Positions 14,723-22,555 of a stretch of DNA of 64,000 nt are shown in pieces. The position numbers were made by a program, and so were the translations under genes. The notes below the pieces were generated by a model, which saw only the letters and a program-made list of their open reading frames with translations, had not been told where the DNA came from and did not search any database. Numbering within the stretch: position 1 is the stretch's first letter; each line of letters opens with the position of its first letter. The stretch covers positions 118,872-182,871 of the forward strand of contig SFGA01000001.1 in NCBI GenBank assembly GCA_004556705.1. The letters run 5' to 3'. The stretch comes from Ruminococcus sp. Lineage in GTDB: Bacteria > Bacillota > Clostridia > Oscillospirales > Acutalibacteraceae.

Positions 14723-15369
14723 CAGGTCATCTTCTCCTGCTTTACCTTGTGGTCGATAACGTGGCGTGATGCCAGCTCGTCTCTTATATCGTCAAGTGAA
14801 ATTCCCGTTTCAACCATAAGCACCATAATATGATAGGCAAGATCCGCAATTTCGTAAACGGTTTCCTTTTTGTCCTCGGCTTTGGCGGCAATGATTACCT
14901 CTGTGCTTTCCTCGCCGACCTTTTTAAGAATTTTATCGAGTCCCTTGTTGAAAAGATAGGTGGTATATGAGCCGTCTTGCGGATTTGTTTTTCTGCCTCT
15001 TATCAGCTCCATAAGTCCCTCGTAGGAAAATTCCGAACGCTCCTCACTTTGGAAAACAGGCTTTGTAAAGCAGGAATATGAACCTGTGTGGCAGGCAGGA
15101 CCGTCGGGCTCGACCAAAACGACAAGAGCGTCATTGTCGCAGTCTGCCGTTATCGAAACAATGTGCTGATAGTTTCCGCTTGTTTCGCCCTTGAGCCACA
15201 GCTCGTTCCTTGAACGGCTCCAAAAGCAGGTAAGCTCCTTTTCAAGCGAAATTTCAAGGCTTTCTCTGTTCATATATGCGAGAGTCAAGACCTTTTTCGT
15301 CTTTGCGTCAACGACGATTGCGGGGATAAGACCCTTTTCGTCAAATTTAAGTTCGTCAATGTTCAACAT
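14722..15369 (-). CDS. hisIE: Bifunctional PR-AMP cyclohydrolase / PR-ATP pyrophosphatase
   Basis: 215 residues with two fused histidine enzymes. The HisI part (about 1-115) has FWSRSRNELWLKG and the zinc-site pattern ADCDNDALVV with GPACHTGSYSCF. The HisE part (about 120-215) has KKVGEESTEVIIAAKAED and EIADLAYHIMVLM. Together they carry out steps 2 and 3 of histidine synthesis. It follows hisF after a 10-bp gap and overlaps hisK by 1 bp. Confidence 0.96.
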   Translation of the reverse strand: MLNIDELKFDEKGLIPAIVVDAKTKKVLTLAYMNRESLEISLEKELTCFWSRSRNELWLKGETSGNYQHIVSITADCDNDALVVLVEPDGPACHTGSYSCFTKPVFQSEERSEFSYEGLMELIRGRKTNPQDGSYTTYLFNKGLDKILKKVGEESTEVIIAAKAEDKKETVYEIADLAYHIMVLMVETGISLDDIRDELASRHVIDHKVKQEKMT

Positions 15370-15379
15370 AGCTTTCTCC

Positions 15380-16138
15380 TTATATCCTTGTCGGAATATT
15401 ATTGCGTTTCATCTCTTTTTTCAGGTCGTTTATGCTGACCTCGCCGAAATGGAAAATCGAAGCGGCAAGTCCTGCGTCAACCTTTGGAACGGTATTAAAA
15501 AGGGTGATAAAGTCCTCGATTTTTCCGGCTCCGCCCGAGGCGATTACAGGCACGTTTACCGCATCGCATACCTTTTCGAGCATTTCAAGATCAAAGCCCT
15601 TTTTTACTCCGTCCGTATCGATGGAATTGACAACAACCTCGCCCGCACCGTTTGCAACGCAGCGTTTTATCCATTCAATTGCGTCCATCCCCGTATTTTC
15701 TCTGCCGCCCTTCGCAAAAACTCTGAAAACGCCGTCAACCCTTTTGACATCAACCGACAGCACTACGCATTGGTCGCCGTAAAGCTTTGCAGCTTTACAG
15801 ATTAAATCGGGGTTTTTGATAGCTCCGGAGTTCACGCTGACCTTGTCGGCACCGCATTTTAACACTCTGTCAAAGTCCTCAACGGTGTTTATACCGCCGC
15901 CGACGGTAAGCGGAATAAATACGCTTTTTGCAGTTTCGCAAAGTATGTCGGTAAACAGCTTTCTGCCGTCCGAGGAAGCAGTTATATCATAAAACACAAG
16001 CTCGTCGGCACCGTTCTGCGTGTAATATTTTGCAAGCTCAACAGGGGATGAGACGTCCTGCAAGCCCTTGAAATTTACGCCCTTTACAACACGCCCGTCC
16101 TTGACGTCAAGGCAGGGGATAATTCTTTTTGTAATCAC
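15380..16138 (-). CDS. hisF: Imidazole glycerol phosphate synthase, cyclase subunit
   Basis: 252 residues, a (beta/alpha)8 barrel of full length. It begins with RIIPCLDVKDGRVVKGVNF, containing the catalytic Asp in CLDVKDG. The second catalytic Asp lies in NSIDTDGVKKGFD, and phosphate-binding GGGI and ASGGAGK turns are present. It receives ammonia from HisH to make IGP and AICAR. It overlaps hisA by 4 bp, and hisIE follows 10 bp later. Confidence 0.97.
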   Translation of the reverse strand: MITKRIIPCLDVKDGRVVKGVNFKGLQDVSSPVELAKYYTQNGADELVFYDITASSDGRKLFTDILCETAKSVFIPLTVGGGINTVEDFDRVLKCGADKVSVNSGAIKNPDLICKAAKLYGDQCVVLSVDVKRVDGVFRVFAKGGRENTGMDAIEWIKRCVANGAGEVVVNSIDTDGVKKGFDLEMLEKVCDAVNVPVIASGGAGKIEDFITLFNTVPKVDAGLAASIFHFGEVSINDLKKEMKRNNIPTRI

Positions 16139-16848
16139 AGAGCCAACTCAACCGCCTTTCTCAAATCGATAGCCTTTGTATAATAAGCCTTACCGATTAT
16201 TGCACCGTGAATATTAAGCGCACGAAGCTTTTTGACATCATCGAGTGAGGAAACTCCGCCCGAGGCAATTATGTTCATCTTCAGTTGTTCGCTCAATTCC
16301 TTGTATAAGCCGTGGTTTGTGCCTTTCATTGCGCCGTCCTTTGAAATATCGGTGCATATAAGCGTCGAAACGCCGAGAGCCTGCATATCTTTGCAAAACG
16401 CAAACGCTTCAAGCTCCGATTTTTCCGTCCAGCCTTTGATTGCGACAAAGCCGTCCCTTATGTCAACGCCGACTGCAATCCTGTCTTTATATTTTCCGAC
16501 GGCTCTTTCAAGGAACTTTCTGTCATTTACAGCCGCCGTGCCGAGAATTACACGGTTAATTCCGTTTTCAAGGTACATTTCTACCGTTTCCATACTTCGT
16601 ATTCCGCCGCCGATTTCGCAAAATAAATCAGTTGCGTTGTGAATTTTCATAACCGTGTCAAAATTCGGCGTTTTTCCGTTTTTTGCACCCTCTAAATCAA
16701 CAAGATGTATGTGCGTTGCGCCGCAGCTCTCAAAATCCTTTGCGACCTCGGGCGGATTTTCCGAAAAGACCTCCATTTGTGCGTAATCGCCCTTGAAAAG
16801 TCTTACCGCCTTGCCCTCGTAAAGGTCTATTGCAGGATAGATAAACAT
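16135..16848 (-). CDS. hisA: ProFAR isomerase
   Basis: 237 residues, barrel enzyme isomerising ProFAR to PRFAR. The catalytic Asp is in YPAIDLYEGKAVRLFKGDY, the second in CTDISKDGAMKGTN, and phosphate turns GGGIRS and ASGGVSS are intact. It starts with a 1-bp overlap with hisH and ends overlapping hisF by 4 bp. Confidence 0.97.
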   Translation of the reverse strand: MFIYPAIDLYEGKAVRLFKGDYAQMEVFSENPPEVAKDFESCGATHIHLVDLEGAKNGKTPNFDTVMKIHNATDLFCEIGGGIRSMETVEMYLENGINRVILGTAAVNDRKFLERAVGKYKDRIAVGVDIRDGFVAIKGWTEKSELEAFAFCKDMQALGVSTLICTDISKDGAMKGTNHGLYKELSEQLKMNIIASGGVSSLDDVKKLRALNIHGAIIGKAYYTKAIDLRKAVELAL

Positions 16849-17468
16849 TATTTTTCCTCCCCTAAGGCTACAAATGAGCGAAGTATTTTAAGTCCTGTTT
16901 CGCCGCTTTTTTCGGGATGAAACTGACAGCCGAAAATATTTCCCGCTTGCACCGACGCCGTAAGCGGTGCGCCGTAGTCTGATACCGCCGTTACCGAGCT
17001 TTCACAGTCGGCGGCATAATACGAATGGACGAAGTAAACGTACTCGCCGTTTTTTACGTTTTCAAAAATCGGTGTTTGTTTCTTAATTTCAAGGCTGTTC
17101 CAGCCGATATGCGGAATTTTATAGCCCTTCGGAATGACTGTTTCGATAGGTCTTATCTCACCCTTAATAAGCCCCAAGCCCCTGTGCTCGCCATATTCAT
17201 AGCTTTTCTCAAACAGAAGCTGCATACCGAGGCAAATGCCCATAAGCGGCTTTCCGGCTTTAGCAAGGGAAATGACTGTGTCCTCAAGTCCGCTGTCCTT
17301 GAGCTTTTTTGCGGCGTCACAAAACGCACCTACGCCCGGCAGGATAATCGACTCCGCCCTTTCAAGCTCCGATTTTGAGCTTGTAACAACGGCATCTGCA
17401 CCGATAGCGGAAAATGAGCTTTTTAACGAAAAGAGATTTCCCACGCCGTAATCAATAATTGCAACCAT
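16848..17468 (-). CDS. hisH: Imidazole glycerol phosphate synthase, glutaminase subunit
   Basis: 206 residues, class I glutamine amidotransferase. The oxyanion strand PGVGAF, nucleophile elbow MGICLGMQLLFE (catalytic Cys), and the catalytic His/Glu pair in CQFHPEKSG are all present. It supplies ammonia to HisF. It overlaps hisB and hisA by 1 bp each. Confidence 0.97.
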   Translation of the reverse strand: MVAIIDYGVGNLFSLKSSFSAIGADAVVTSSKSELERAESIILPGVGAFCDAAKKLKDSGLEDTVISLAKAGKPLMGICLGMQLLFEKSYEYGEHRGLGLIKGEIRPIETVIPKGYKIPHIGWNSLEIKKQTPIFENVKNGEYVYFVHSYYAADCESSVTAVSDYGAPLTASVQAGNIFGCQFHPEKSGETGLKILRSFVALGEEK

Positions 17469-18067
17469 TATAGCACACCCTTTGAGGACGGAATTTCGTC
17501 GGCAAAATCGCTGTCGATTTTTACCGCTGCTCTGATGCTTCTTGCGACGGACTTGAATGCACCCTCGATAATGTGGTGTGAGTTTTCGCCGTCAAGCTGC
17601 ATTATATGAAGCGTGAGCTTTGCATTGCTTGTGAATGCGATGAAAAATTCCTTTACAAGCTCTGTGTCGAAGGAGCCGACCTTTTGCGCAGGAATGTCAA
17701 GCGAGTACCGCAGACAGCTCCTGCCCGAAAAATCAACCGCCGTAAGAATAAGAGCCTCGTCCATAGGAAGAATTGTGTCCCCATAGCGAACGATACCTCT
17801 TTTGTCGCCGAGTGCCTGCGAAAATGCCTGCCCGAGAGCAATGCCTATATCCTCGGTCGTGTGGTGGTCGTCAACATAGGTGTCGCCGTCGCACTTTATT
17901 TCAAGGTCAAATTTTCCGTGAGAGGCGAAAAGAGTCAGCATGTGGTCAAGAAAGCCGCAGCCGCTGTTGATGTCGCTTTTGCCTGTTCCGTCGATATTCA
18001 GCGAGAGCTTTATATCGGTTTCGTTGGTTTTTCTGTTAATTTTTGCAGTTCTCAAATTGATCATCAT
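17468..18067 (-). CDS. hisB: Imidazoleglycerol-phosphate dehydratase
   Basis: 199 residues, the monofunctional dehydratase with both metal-binding motifs, DDHHTTEDIGIALG and GENSHHIIEGAFKS. There is no phosphatase domain, consistent with the separate hisK. Two adjacent ATGs (18067 and 18064) follow GGAGG; the second has the better 7-bp spacing. The gene overlaps the hisC stop. Confidence 0.96.
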   Translation of the reverse strand: MMINLRTAKINRKTNETDIKLSLNIDGTGKSDINSGCGFLDHMLTLFASHGKFDLEIKCDGDTYVDDHHTTEDIGIALGQAFSQALGDKRGIVRYGDTILPMDEALILTAVDFSGRSCLRYSLDIPAQKVGSFDTELVKEFFIAFTSNAKLTLHIMQLDGENSHHIIEGAFKSVARSIRAAVKIDSDFADEIPSSKGVL

Positions 18068-19116
18068 AATTCCTCCGCAATTTTTTGTGTGAGTATGTCT
18101 ATTTGCTCTTTTGTTCCGACTGTGATGCGGTTATAGTCTCTGAGCCTTTCGCTGTCAAAATGCCTTACAAGCACGCCCTTGCTTTTGAGAGCCTCATAGA
18201 GTGCCCGTCCGTCTGTTTTGTCGTGTCTTGCGAACACAAAATTAGCCTTTGACGGAAGAACGAAAAAGCCCATAGCTTCAAGCTTCTTTGTAAGATATTC
18301 TCTGTTTTCGATTATTGTCTTACAGTTGCTTTTTGTGTATTCCTCATCCTCTAAAACGCCTGCTCCCACAGCTTGAGTAAGAGAGTTAATATTATATGGA
18401 TTTGTGGAATACTTGATTGTATTAAGGTCTGCTATAAGCTCTTTGCAGGCAATTCCGAAGCCAAGCCGTCCGCCTGCAAGCGAGCGTGATTTTGAAAAGG
18501 TCTGCGTGACAAGCAGATTACTGTATTTGTGGATAAGACTTACAGCGCTTTCCGTGCCGAAGTCAACATACGCTTCGTCTATAACAACGACCGACTCGGG
18601 GTTCGAGGAAACGATTTTTTCAATGTCGTTAAGACTTAACGCAATACCTGTCGGGGCATTGGGGTTTGCTATAAAAATCGTTTTGTTTATTCCGATGTAG
18701 TCATCAACCGAAATTGTAAAATCGTCCTTTAGCGGAATTTCCTCATAAGGCACACGGTTTATCTCGGCAAATACGGGATAAAAGCCGTAGGTTATGTCGG
18801 GGAAAACCGCAGGGTGCGTTTCGTCGCAAAAGGCTGAAAAAGCGAAATTAAGAATTTCATCCGAGCCGTTTGTGAAAAGTATTTCATCTGTATCGACCGA
18901 AAAGACTTCGCTTGCCTTTTTTACAAGCTCACGGCACTCGGGATCACAGTAAAGCTGAAGATTTTTAACCGCTTCGGCTGCTTTTTTCATTGCCTTTTCG
19001 CTCGGCGGAAACGGAGACTCATTGGTGTTCAGCTTTATGTATTTCATCTCTTTGGGCTGCTCTCCCGGAGTGTAGGGGACAAGAGCCTTGAATTTTTTTG
19101 AAAAGTATCTGCTCAC
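18064..19116 (-). CDS. hisC: Histidinol-phosphate aminotransferase
   Basis: 350 residues, fold-type I PLP aminotransferase. The Schiff-base Lys is in TQTFSKSRSLAGGRLGF, with the NPNAPTG and VIDEAYVDF motifs before it. It converts imidazole acetol phosphate to histidinol phosphate. It overlaps hisD by 4 bp and hisB by 4 bp. Confidence 0.95.
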   Translation of the reverse strand: MSRYFSKKFKALVPYTPGEQPKEMKYIKLNTNESPFPPSEKAMKKAAEAVKNLQLYCDPECRELVKKASEVFSVDTDEILFTNGSDEILNFAFSAFCDETHPAVFPDITYGFYPVFAEINRVPYEEIPLKDDFTISVDDYIGINKTIFIANPNAPTGIALSLNDIEKIVSSNPESVVVIDEAYVDFGTESAVSLIHKYSNLLVTQTFSKSRSLAGGRLGFGIACKELIADLNTIKYSTNPYNINSLTQAVGAGVLEDEEYTKSNCKTIIENREYLTKKLEAMGFFVLPSKANFVFARHDKTDGRALYEALKSKGVLVRHFDSERLRDYNRITVGTKEQIDILTQKIAEEL

Positions 19117-20393
19117 TGCTCGTCCTCCACACGGATAACAGCACTCTTTGCGTGTGCCGTCAAGCCTTCTTTTTTCGCAAAAGCCGCAACGTCGAAGGCA
19201 ACTTTTTTGAGTGCGTCCTTTGTGTAATAGGTGTATTGCGTTTTCTTTATGAAGTCGTCAACGGAAAGCGGACTTGAAAATTTTGCCGTTCCGCTTGTCG
19301 GCAGGGTGTGGTTAGGACCTGCAAAATAGTCGCCGAGAGCCTCGGGACAATTTCTGCCCATAAATATCGAGCCTGCGTGACGTATGCTGTCGAGCTTGTC
19401 AAACGGATTGTCAACGCACAGCTCCAAATGCTCGGGAGCAATCTCATTTGCGATTTCAATCGCTGCGTCAAGAGTATCGGCAACGATTATTTTGCCGTTT
19501 ACATCAATGGACTCTCGTGCGATTTCACGGCGTTCAAGCAACGGAATTTGCTTTTCAAGCTCCGTGCTGACGTTTCTTGCAAGCTCTGCGCTGTCGATAA
19601 CAAGTACTGCGCTTGCCATTTTATCGTGCTCTGCCTGTGAGAGCAAATCCGCCGCAATATATGCCGGATTTGATTTGCCGTCCGCAACTATAAGTATCTC
19701 GCTCGGACCTGCTATCATATCGATTGAAACAACGCCGAAAACCTGCTTTTTAGCCTCAGCCACAAAGGCATTTCCCGGACCCACGATTTTGTCCACCTTA
19801 GGAATACTCTGCGTTCCGTATGCGAGTGCCGCTATTGCCTGCGCTCCGCCGACCTTGAAAATTCGGTCAATGCCTGCAACGTACGCCGCCGCAAGTATAA
19901 CGGGATTTACCTTGCCGTCCTTTGTCGGAGGGGTTACCATAACTACCTCACGGCAGCCTGCTATCTTTGCAGGGATGGCGTCCATAAGAACTGTTGACGG
20001 ATAAGCCGCAGTACCGCCCGGCACATACAGTCCTGCTCTGTCAACGGGGATTATCTTCTGTCCGATTACAATTCCGTCCTCGTCGTTGATTATAAAGCTG
20101 TTGCGTACCTGACGGGAGTGGAATTTTCTGATGTTTTTTGCCGCCTTTTCAAGTATTTCCAAAAATTCAGGCTCTACAAGGCTCAACGCTTCGTCGATTT
20201 CCTCTTTTGTTACCGCAAGTGAGGAAAGCTGCGCCTTATCAAATTTTTCACAGTATTCAAAAAGTGCCTCGTCGCCGTTCTCTCTTACATTTTTTATAAT
20301 TTCGGCAACCGTTCCGGCAACATCGGTTTTCGGAACGGAACGGGCAAAAATTTCACTGTTCGGCACTTCGCCGTATTTCATTATCTTAATCAT
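19113..20393 (-). CDS. hisD: Histidinol dehydrogenase
   Basis: 426 residues, full length. Typical motifs: YVPGGTAAYPSTVLM, KVGGAQAIAALAYGT, IVGPGNAFVAEAKK, AGPSEILIVAD and the zinc/substrate His pair in LSQAEHD and GPNHTLPTSG. It catalyses the last two NAD-dependent oxidations to histidine. It overlaps hisG by 8 bp and hisC by 4 bp. Confidence 0.97.
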   Translation of the reverse strand: MIKIMKYGEVPNSEIFARSVPKTDVAGTVAEIIKNVRENGDEALFEYCEKFDKAQLSSLAVTKEEIDEALSLVEPEFLEILEKAAKNIRKFHSRQVRNSFIINDEDGIVIGQKIIPVDRAGLYVPGGTAAYPSTVLMDAIPAKIAGCREVVMVTPPTKDGKVNPVILAAAYVAGIDRIFKVGGAQAIAALAYGTQSIPKVDKIVGPGNAFVAEAKKQVFGVVSIDMIAGPSEILIVADGKSNPAYIAADLLSQAEHDKMASAVLVIDSAELARNVSTELEKQIPLLERREIARESIDVNGKIIVADTLDAAIEIANEIAPEHLELCVDNPFDKLDSIRHAGSIFMGRNCPEALGDYFAGPNHTLPTSGTAKFSSPLSVDDFIKKTQYTYYTKDALKKVAFDVAAFAKKEGLTAHAKSAVIRVEDEQ

Positions 20394-21027
20394 TTTTACA
20401 CTCCACCTGCTGCTTTAAGCAATTTGTAACCTTTTCGATTTGAGCTGTTTTGAACTTGTATCCCGTCTTGTTTGCTATAAGCCTTGCCGAAATCGGAACA
20501 ACTGTTTCAACGACCTCAAGATTGTTCTCTTTAAGCGTCGTACCCGTTTCGACAATATCTACAATAACGTCGGAAAGTCCTAAAATCGGAGCTATCTCAA
20601 TTGACCCGTTAAGATGTATTATATCAATATCTCTGCCGAGTGAGGCGTAATAATTTTGAGCTATGTTTGAAAATTTCGTTGCAACCCGAAGCGTTTTACG
20701 AACGTCGTCACGGAAGCCCTTAGGTGCGGCGACCGCCATTCTGCATTTGCCTATTCCGAGGTCGAGCAGCTCATAAATGTCCGGCTCATATTCAAGAAGA
20801 ATATCCTTGCCCGCAATGCCTACGTCTGCGGCGCCTCTTTCGACGTATATGGCAACATCCGAGGGCTTTACCCAGAAGTAGCGAACGCCTGCATCTTCGT
20901 TTTCAAATATAAGCTTTCGGTTTACCTCCTTGATTGACGGGCAGGGGAAGCCTGCCTTTTCAAACATGGAATAAACCTTTTCGCCGAGCCTGCCCTTTGG
21001 GAGAGCAACATTAAGCATTGTTTTCAA
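20386..21027 (-). CDS. hisG: ATP phosphoribosyltransferase, short-form catalytic subunit
   Basis: 213 residues, the short form lacking the C-terminal ACT-like domain. LNVALPKGRLGEK at the start and the PRPP loop IVDIVETGTTLKEN are intact. Short HisG needs HisZ for activity and feedback control by histidine, and hisZ is the adjacent upstream gene. It overlaps hisZ by 17 bp. Confidence 0.96.
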   Translation of the reverse strand: MKTMLNVALPKGRLGEKVYSMFEKAGFPCPSIKEVNRKLIFENEDAGVRYFWVKPSDVAIYVERGAADVGIAGKDILLEYEPDIYELLDLGIGKCRMAVAAPKGFRDDVRKTLRVATKFSNIAQNYYASLGRDIDIIHLNGSIEIAPILGLSDVIVDIVETGTTLKENNLEVVETVVPISARLIANKTGYKFKTAQIEKVTNCLKQQVECKND

Positions 21028-22135
21028 TTAAAATCACCTCTCCGTTTTGAAGCTCGAAAAGCTTACCGTAGGTTGCTTTTTCAGGGAGTTTTTTTGCCGT
21101 GAACACGCAGCCGTACTCGTTTATAAGCCTTTGTGCTGCGTTTTTGACTGTTGAAATGCTGTCGTTTTCCGAATAGAGCAAAACCGCAGCATAGTCAAAC
21201 TCCCTTTCCTTTATATTGAAGCGTTCAAGCATATCTATATATACGGCAAAGCCTATTGCCTTTGATTTTCTCGACATACTCTGCATAAGCGAGTCGTATC
21301 TGCCGCCCGAAAGCACGCTGTCGGGAATTTTGTCGATAAAGCCCTTAAAAACAATACCGTTATAATAGTTTATATCGCTCACTACCGAGAAGTCAATACG
21401 CAGCTTGCTTTGAAGCTCCTCGTCAAGTGATGAAACAACGCTTTCAAATTCCGAAAATTCAGCCTGTGCGCCTATTCGTTCAGCCATAGCCTTGAGCCTC
21501 GGCAAAATCTCGTCGGGAGTGCCGTTGTAGGATATAAGCTCCTCCAAAAGCGCCGTGCTTTCTGCCGAAACCGACATATCCTCACAAAGGTGCTTCATTT
21601 CGTGGGTGTTTTTGTCGGAAATGAGCGAGGTCATTCTTTTCCTCGTCTCATACGAAAGACCGATATAATCATAAAGCGCAAAAAGTATCGCAAGGTCGGA
21701 AACGTCAACGACGCAGCTTTCGCTTATCGTCATTAGACTCTTTACGGCAAGGCTCAAAACCTCGCATACACAGTAAGTGTCAACGTCGCCGATGCACTCA
21801 AGACCTGCCTGCTTGATTTCTTTATATGAATGAGTGCCTTTTGATACCCTGTAAACGTTTTCGTCGTAATATACCTTTTGTACAGAGCTGTCGGAGTCCT
21901 TAGTGTTCTTGACTATCGACAGGGTTACGTCGGGCTTTAACGCCATAAGCTTGCCGTTGGTGTCGGTAAAGGTTATTACGCTGTCGGAAATTAAAAAATC
22001 CTTGTTGCGAACATAGAGGTCGTATTCCTCAAATTTACGCATTTTGTATTGCTTGTAGCCGTATTTTGAATAGAGCGAGCGAAGAAGAAACACAGCCTGC
22101 TCGTCATATTTGAGATTATCTGTTTCGATTATCAT
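21011..22135 (-). CDS. hisZ: ATP phosphoribosyltransferase regulatory subunit
   Basis: 374 residues, a histidyl-tRNA synthetase-like protein without aminoacylation function. The class II-type core is visible (motif 2-like YYDENVYRV, and LSGGRYDSLMQ near residue 280). It assembles with short HisG into the hetero-octameric first enzyme of the pathway. It overlaps hisR by 4 bp and hisG by 17 bp. Confidence 0.93.
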   Translation of the reverse strand: MIIETDNLKYDEQAVFLLRSLYSKYGYKQYKMRKFEEYDLYVRNKDFLISDSVITFTDTNGKLMALKPDVTLSIVKNTKDSDSSVQKVYYDENVYRVSKGTHSYKEIKQAGLECIGDVDTYCVCEVLSLAVKSLMTISESCVVDVSDLAILFALYDYIGLSYETRKRMTSLISDKNTHEMKHLCEDMSVSAESTALLEELISYNGTPDEILPRLKAMAERIGAQAEFSEFESVVSSLDEELQSKLRIDFSVVSDINYYNGIVFKGFIDKIPDSVLSGGRYDSLMQSMSRKSKAIGFAVYIDMLERFNIKEREFDYAAVLLYSENDSISTVKNAAQRLINEYGCVFTAKKLPEKATYGKLFELQNGEVILIENNA

Positions 22136-22428
22136 TTCTTTTCACTCTCCTCAAGCTTCCTAATTGCGCTTTCATATCCGCCCGAGCCGTAGCGCAGACA
22201 GTTGCTGACCCTGCCTATCGTGGCGGTGCTTATGCCCACTTGCTTTGAAATAGTAAGGTAATTTGCTCCCTTTTCAAGCATTATAGCGGCTTCAAGACGT
22301 TGCGCCATATCGATAATCTCCTTTTTAGTGCATAGGTCGTCGAAGTATTTATAACAGTCGTCAAGACTTTCAAGATTTAGAAAGGTTTGGAAAAGGCGAT
22401 CCGTTGCCTCTGTTCTGAAATCTGCCAT
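22132..22428 (-). CDS. hisR: TrpR/YerC-family repressor of the his operon
   Basis: 98 residues, a TrpR-like all-helical DNA-binding protein; the helix-turn-helix is NYLTISKQVGISTATIGRVS. In Clostridia this family member (YerC/HisR) is encoded with, and represses, histidine genes. It is the first gene of the operon and an imperfect 18-bp palindrome covers the -10 box in front of it, so autoregulation is likely. AAAGGAGCT precedes the ATG. Confidence 0.88.
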   Translation of the reverse strand: MADFRTEATDRLFQTFLNLESLDDCYKYFDDLCTKKEIIDMAQRLEAAIMLEKGANYLTISKQVGISTATIGRVSNCLRYGSGGYESAIRKLEESEKK

Positions 22429-22451
22429 TGCGATAGCTCCTTTGCTTTGTC

Positions 22452-22469
22452 GTACTAATATGTTAGCAC
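22452..22469 (-). promoter_or_regulatory. Candidate HisR operator
   Basis: GTACTAATATGTTAGCAC is an imperfect palindrome (GTRCTAA and TTAGYAC arms). It covers the -10 box of the his operon, as expected of a repressor site. Confidence 0.6.
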
Positions 22470-22488
22470 TTTACCTTGATAAAGTCAA
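22460..22488 (-). promoter_or_regulatory. Promoter of the his operon
   Basis: Minus strand TTGACT (22483-22488), 17-bp spacer, TAACAT (22460-22465) with extended TG. It lies 32 bp before the hisR start. Confidence 0.65.
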
Positions 22489-22555
22489 TAAGCTTTGCAA
22501 AAAAATTATAGTATTATAAAAAATATTATGATATACTTTTTTTAGAGGTGAGGAA

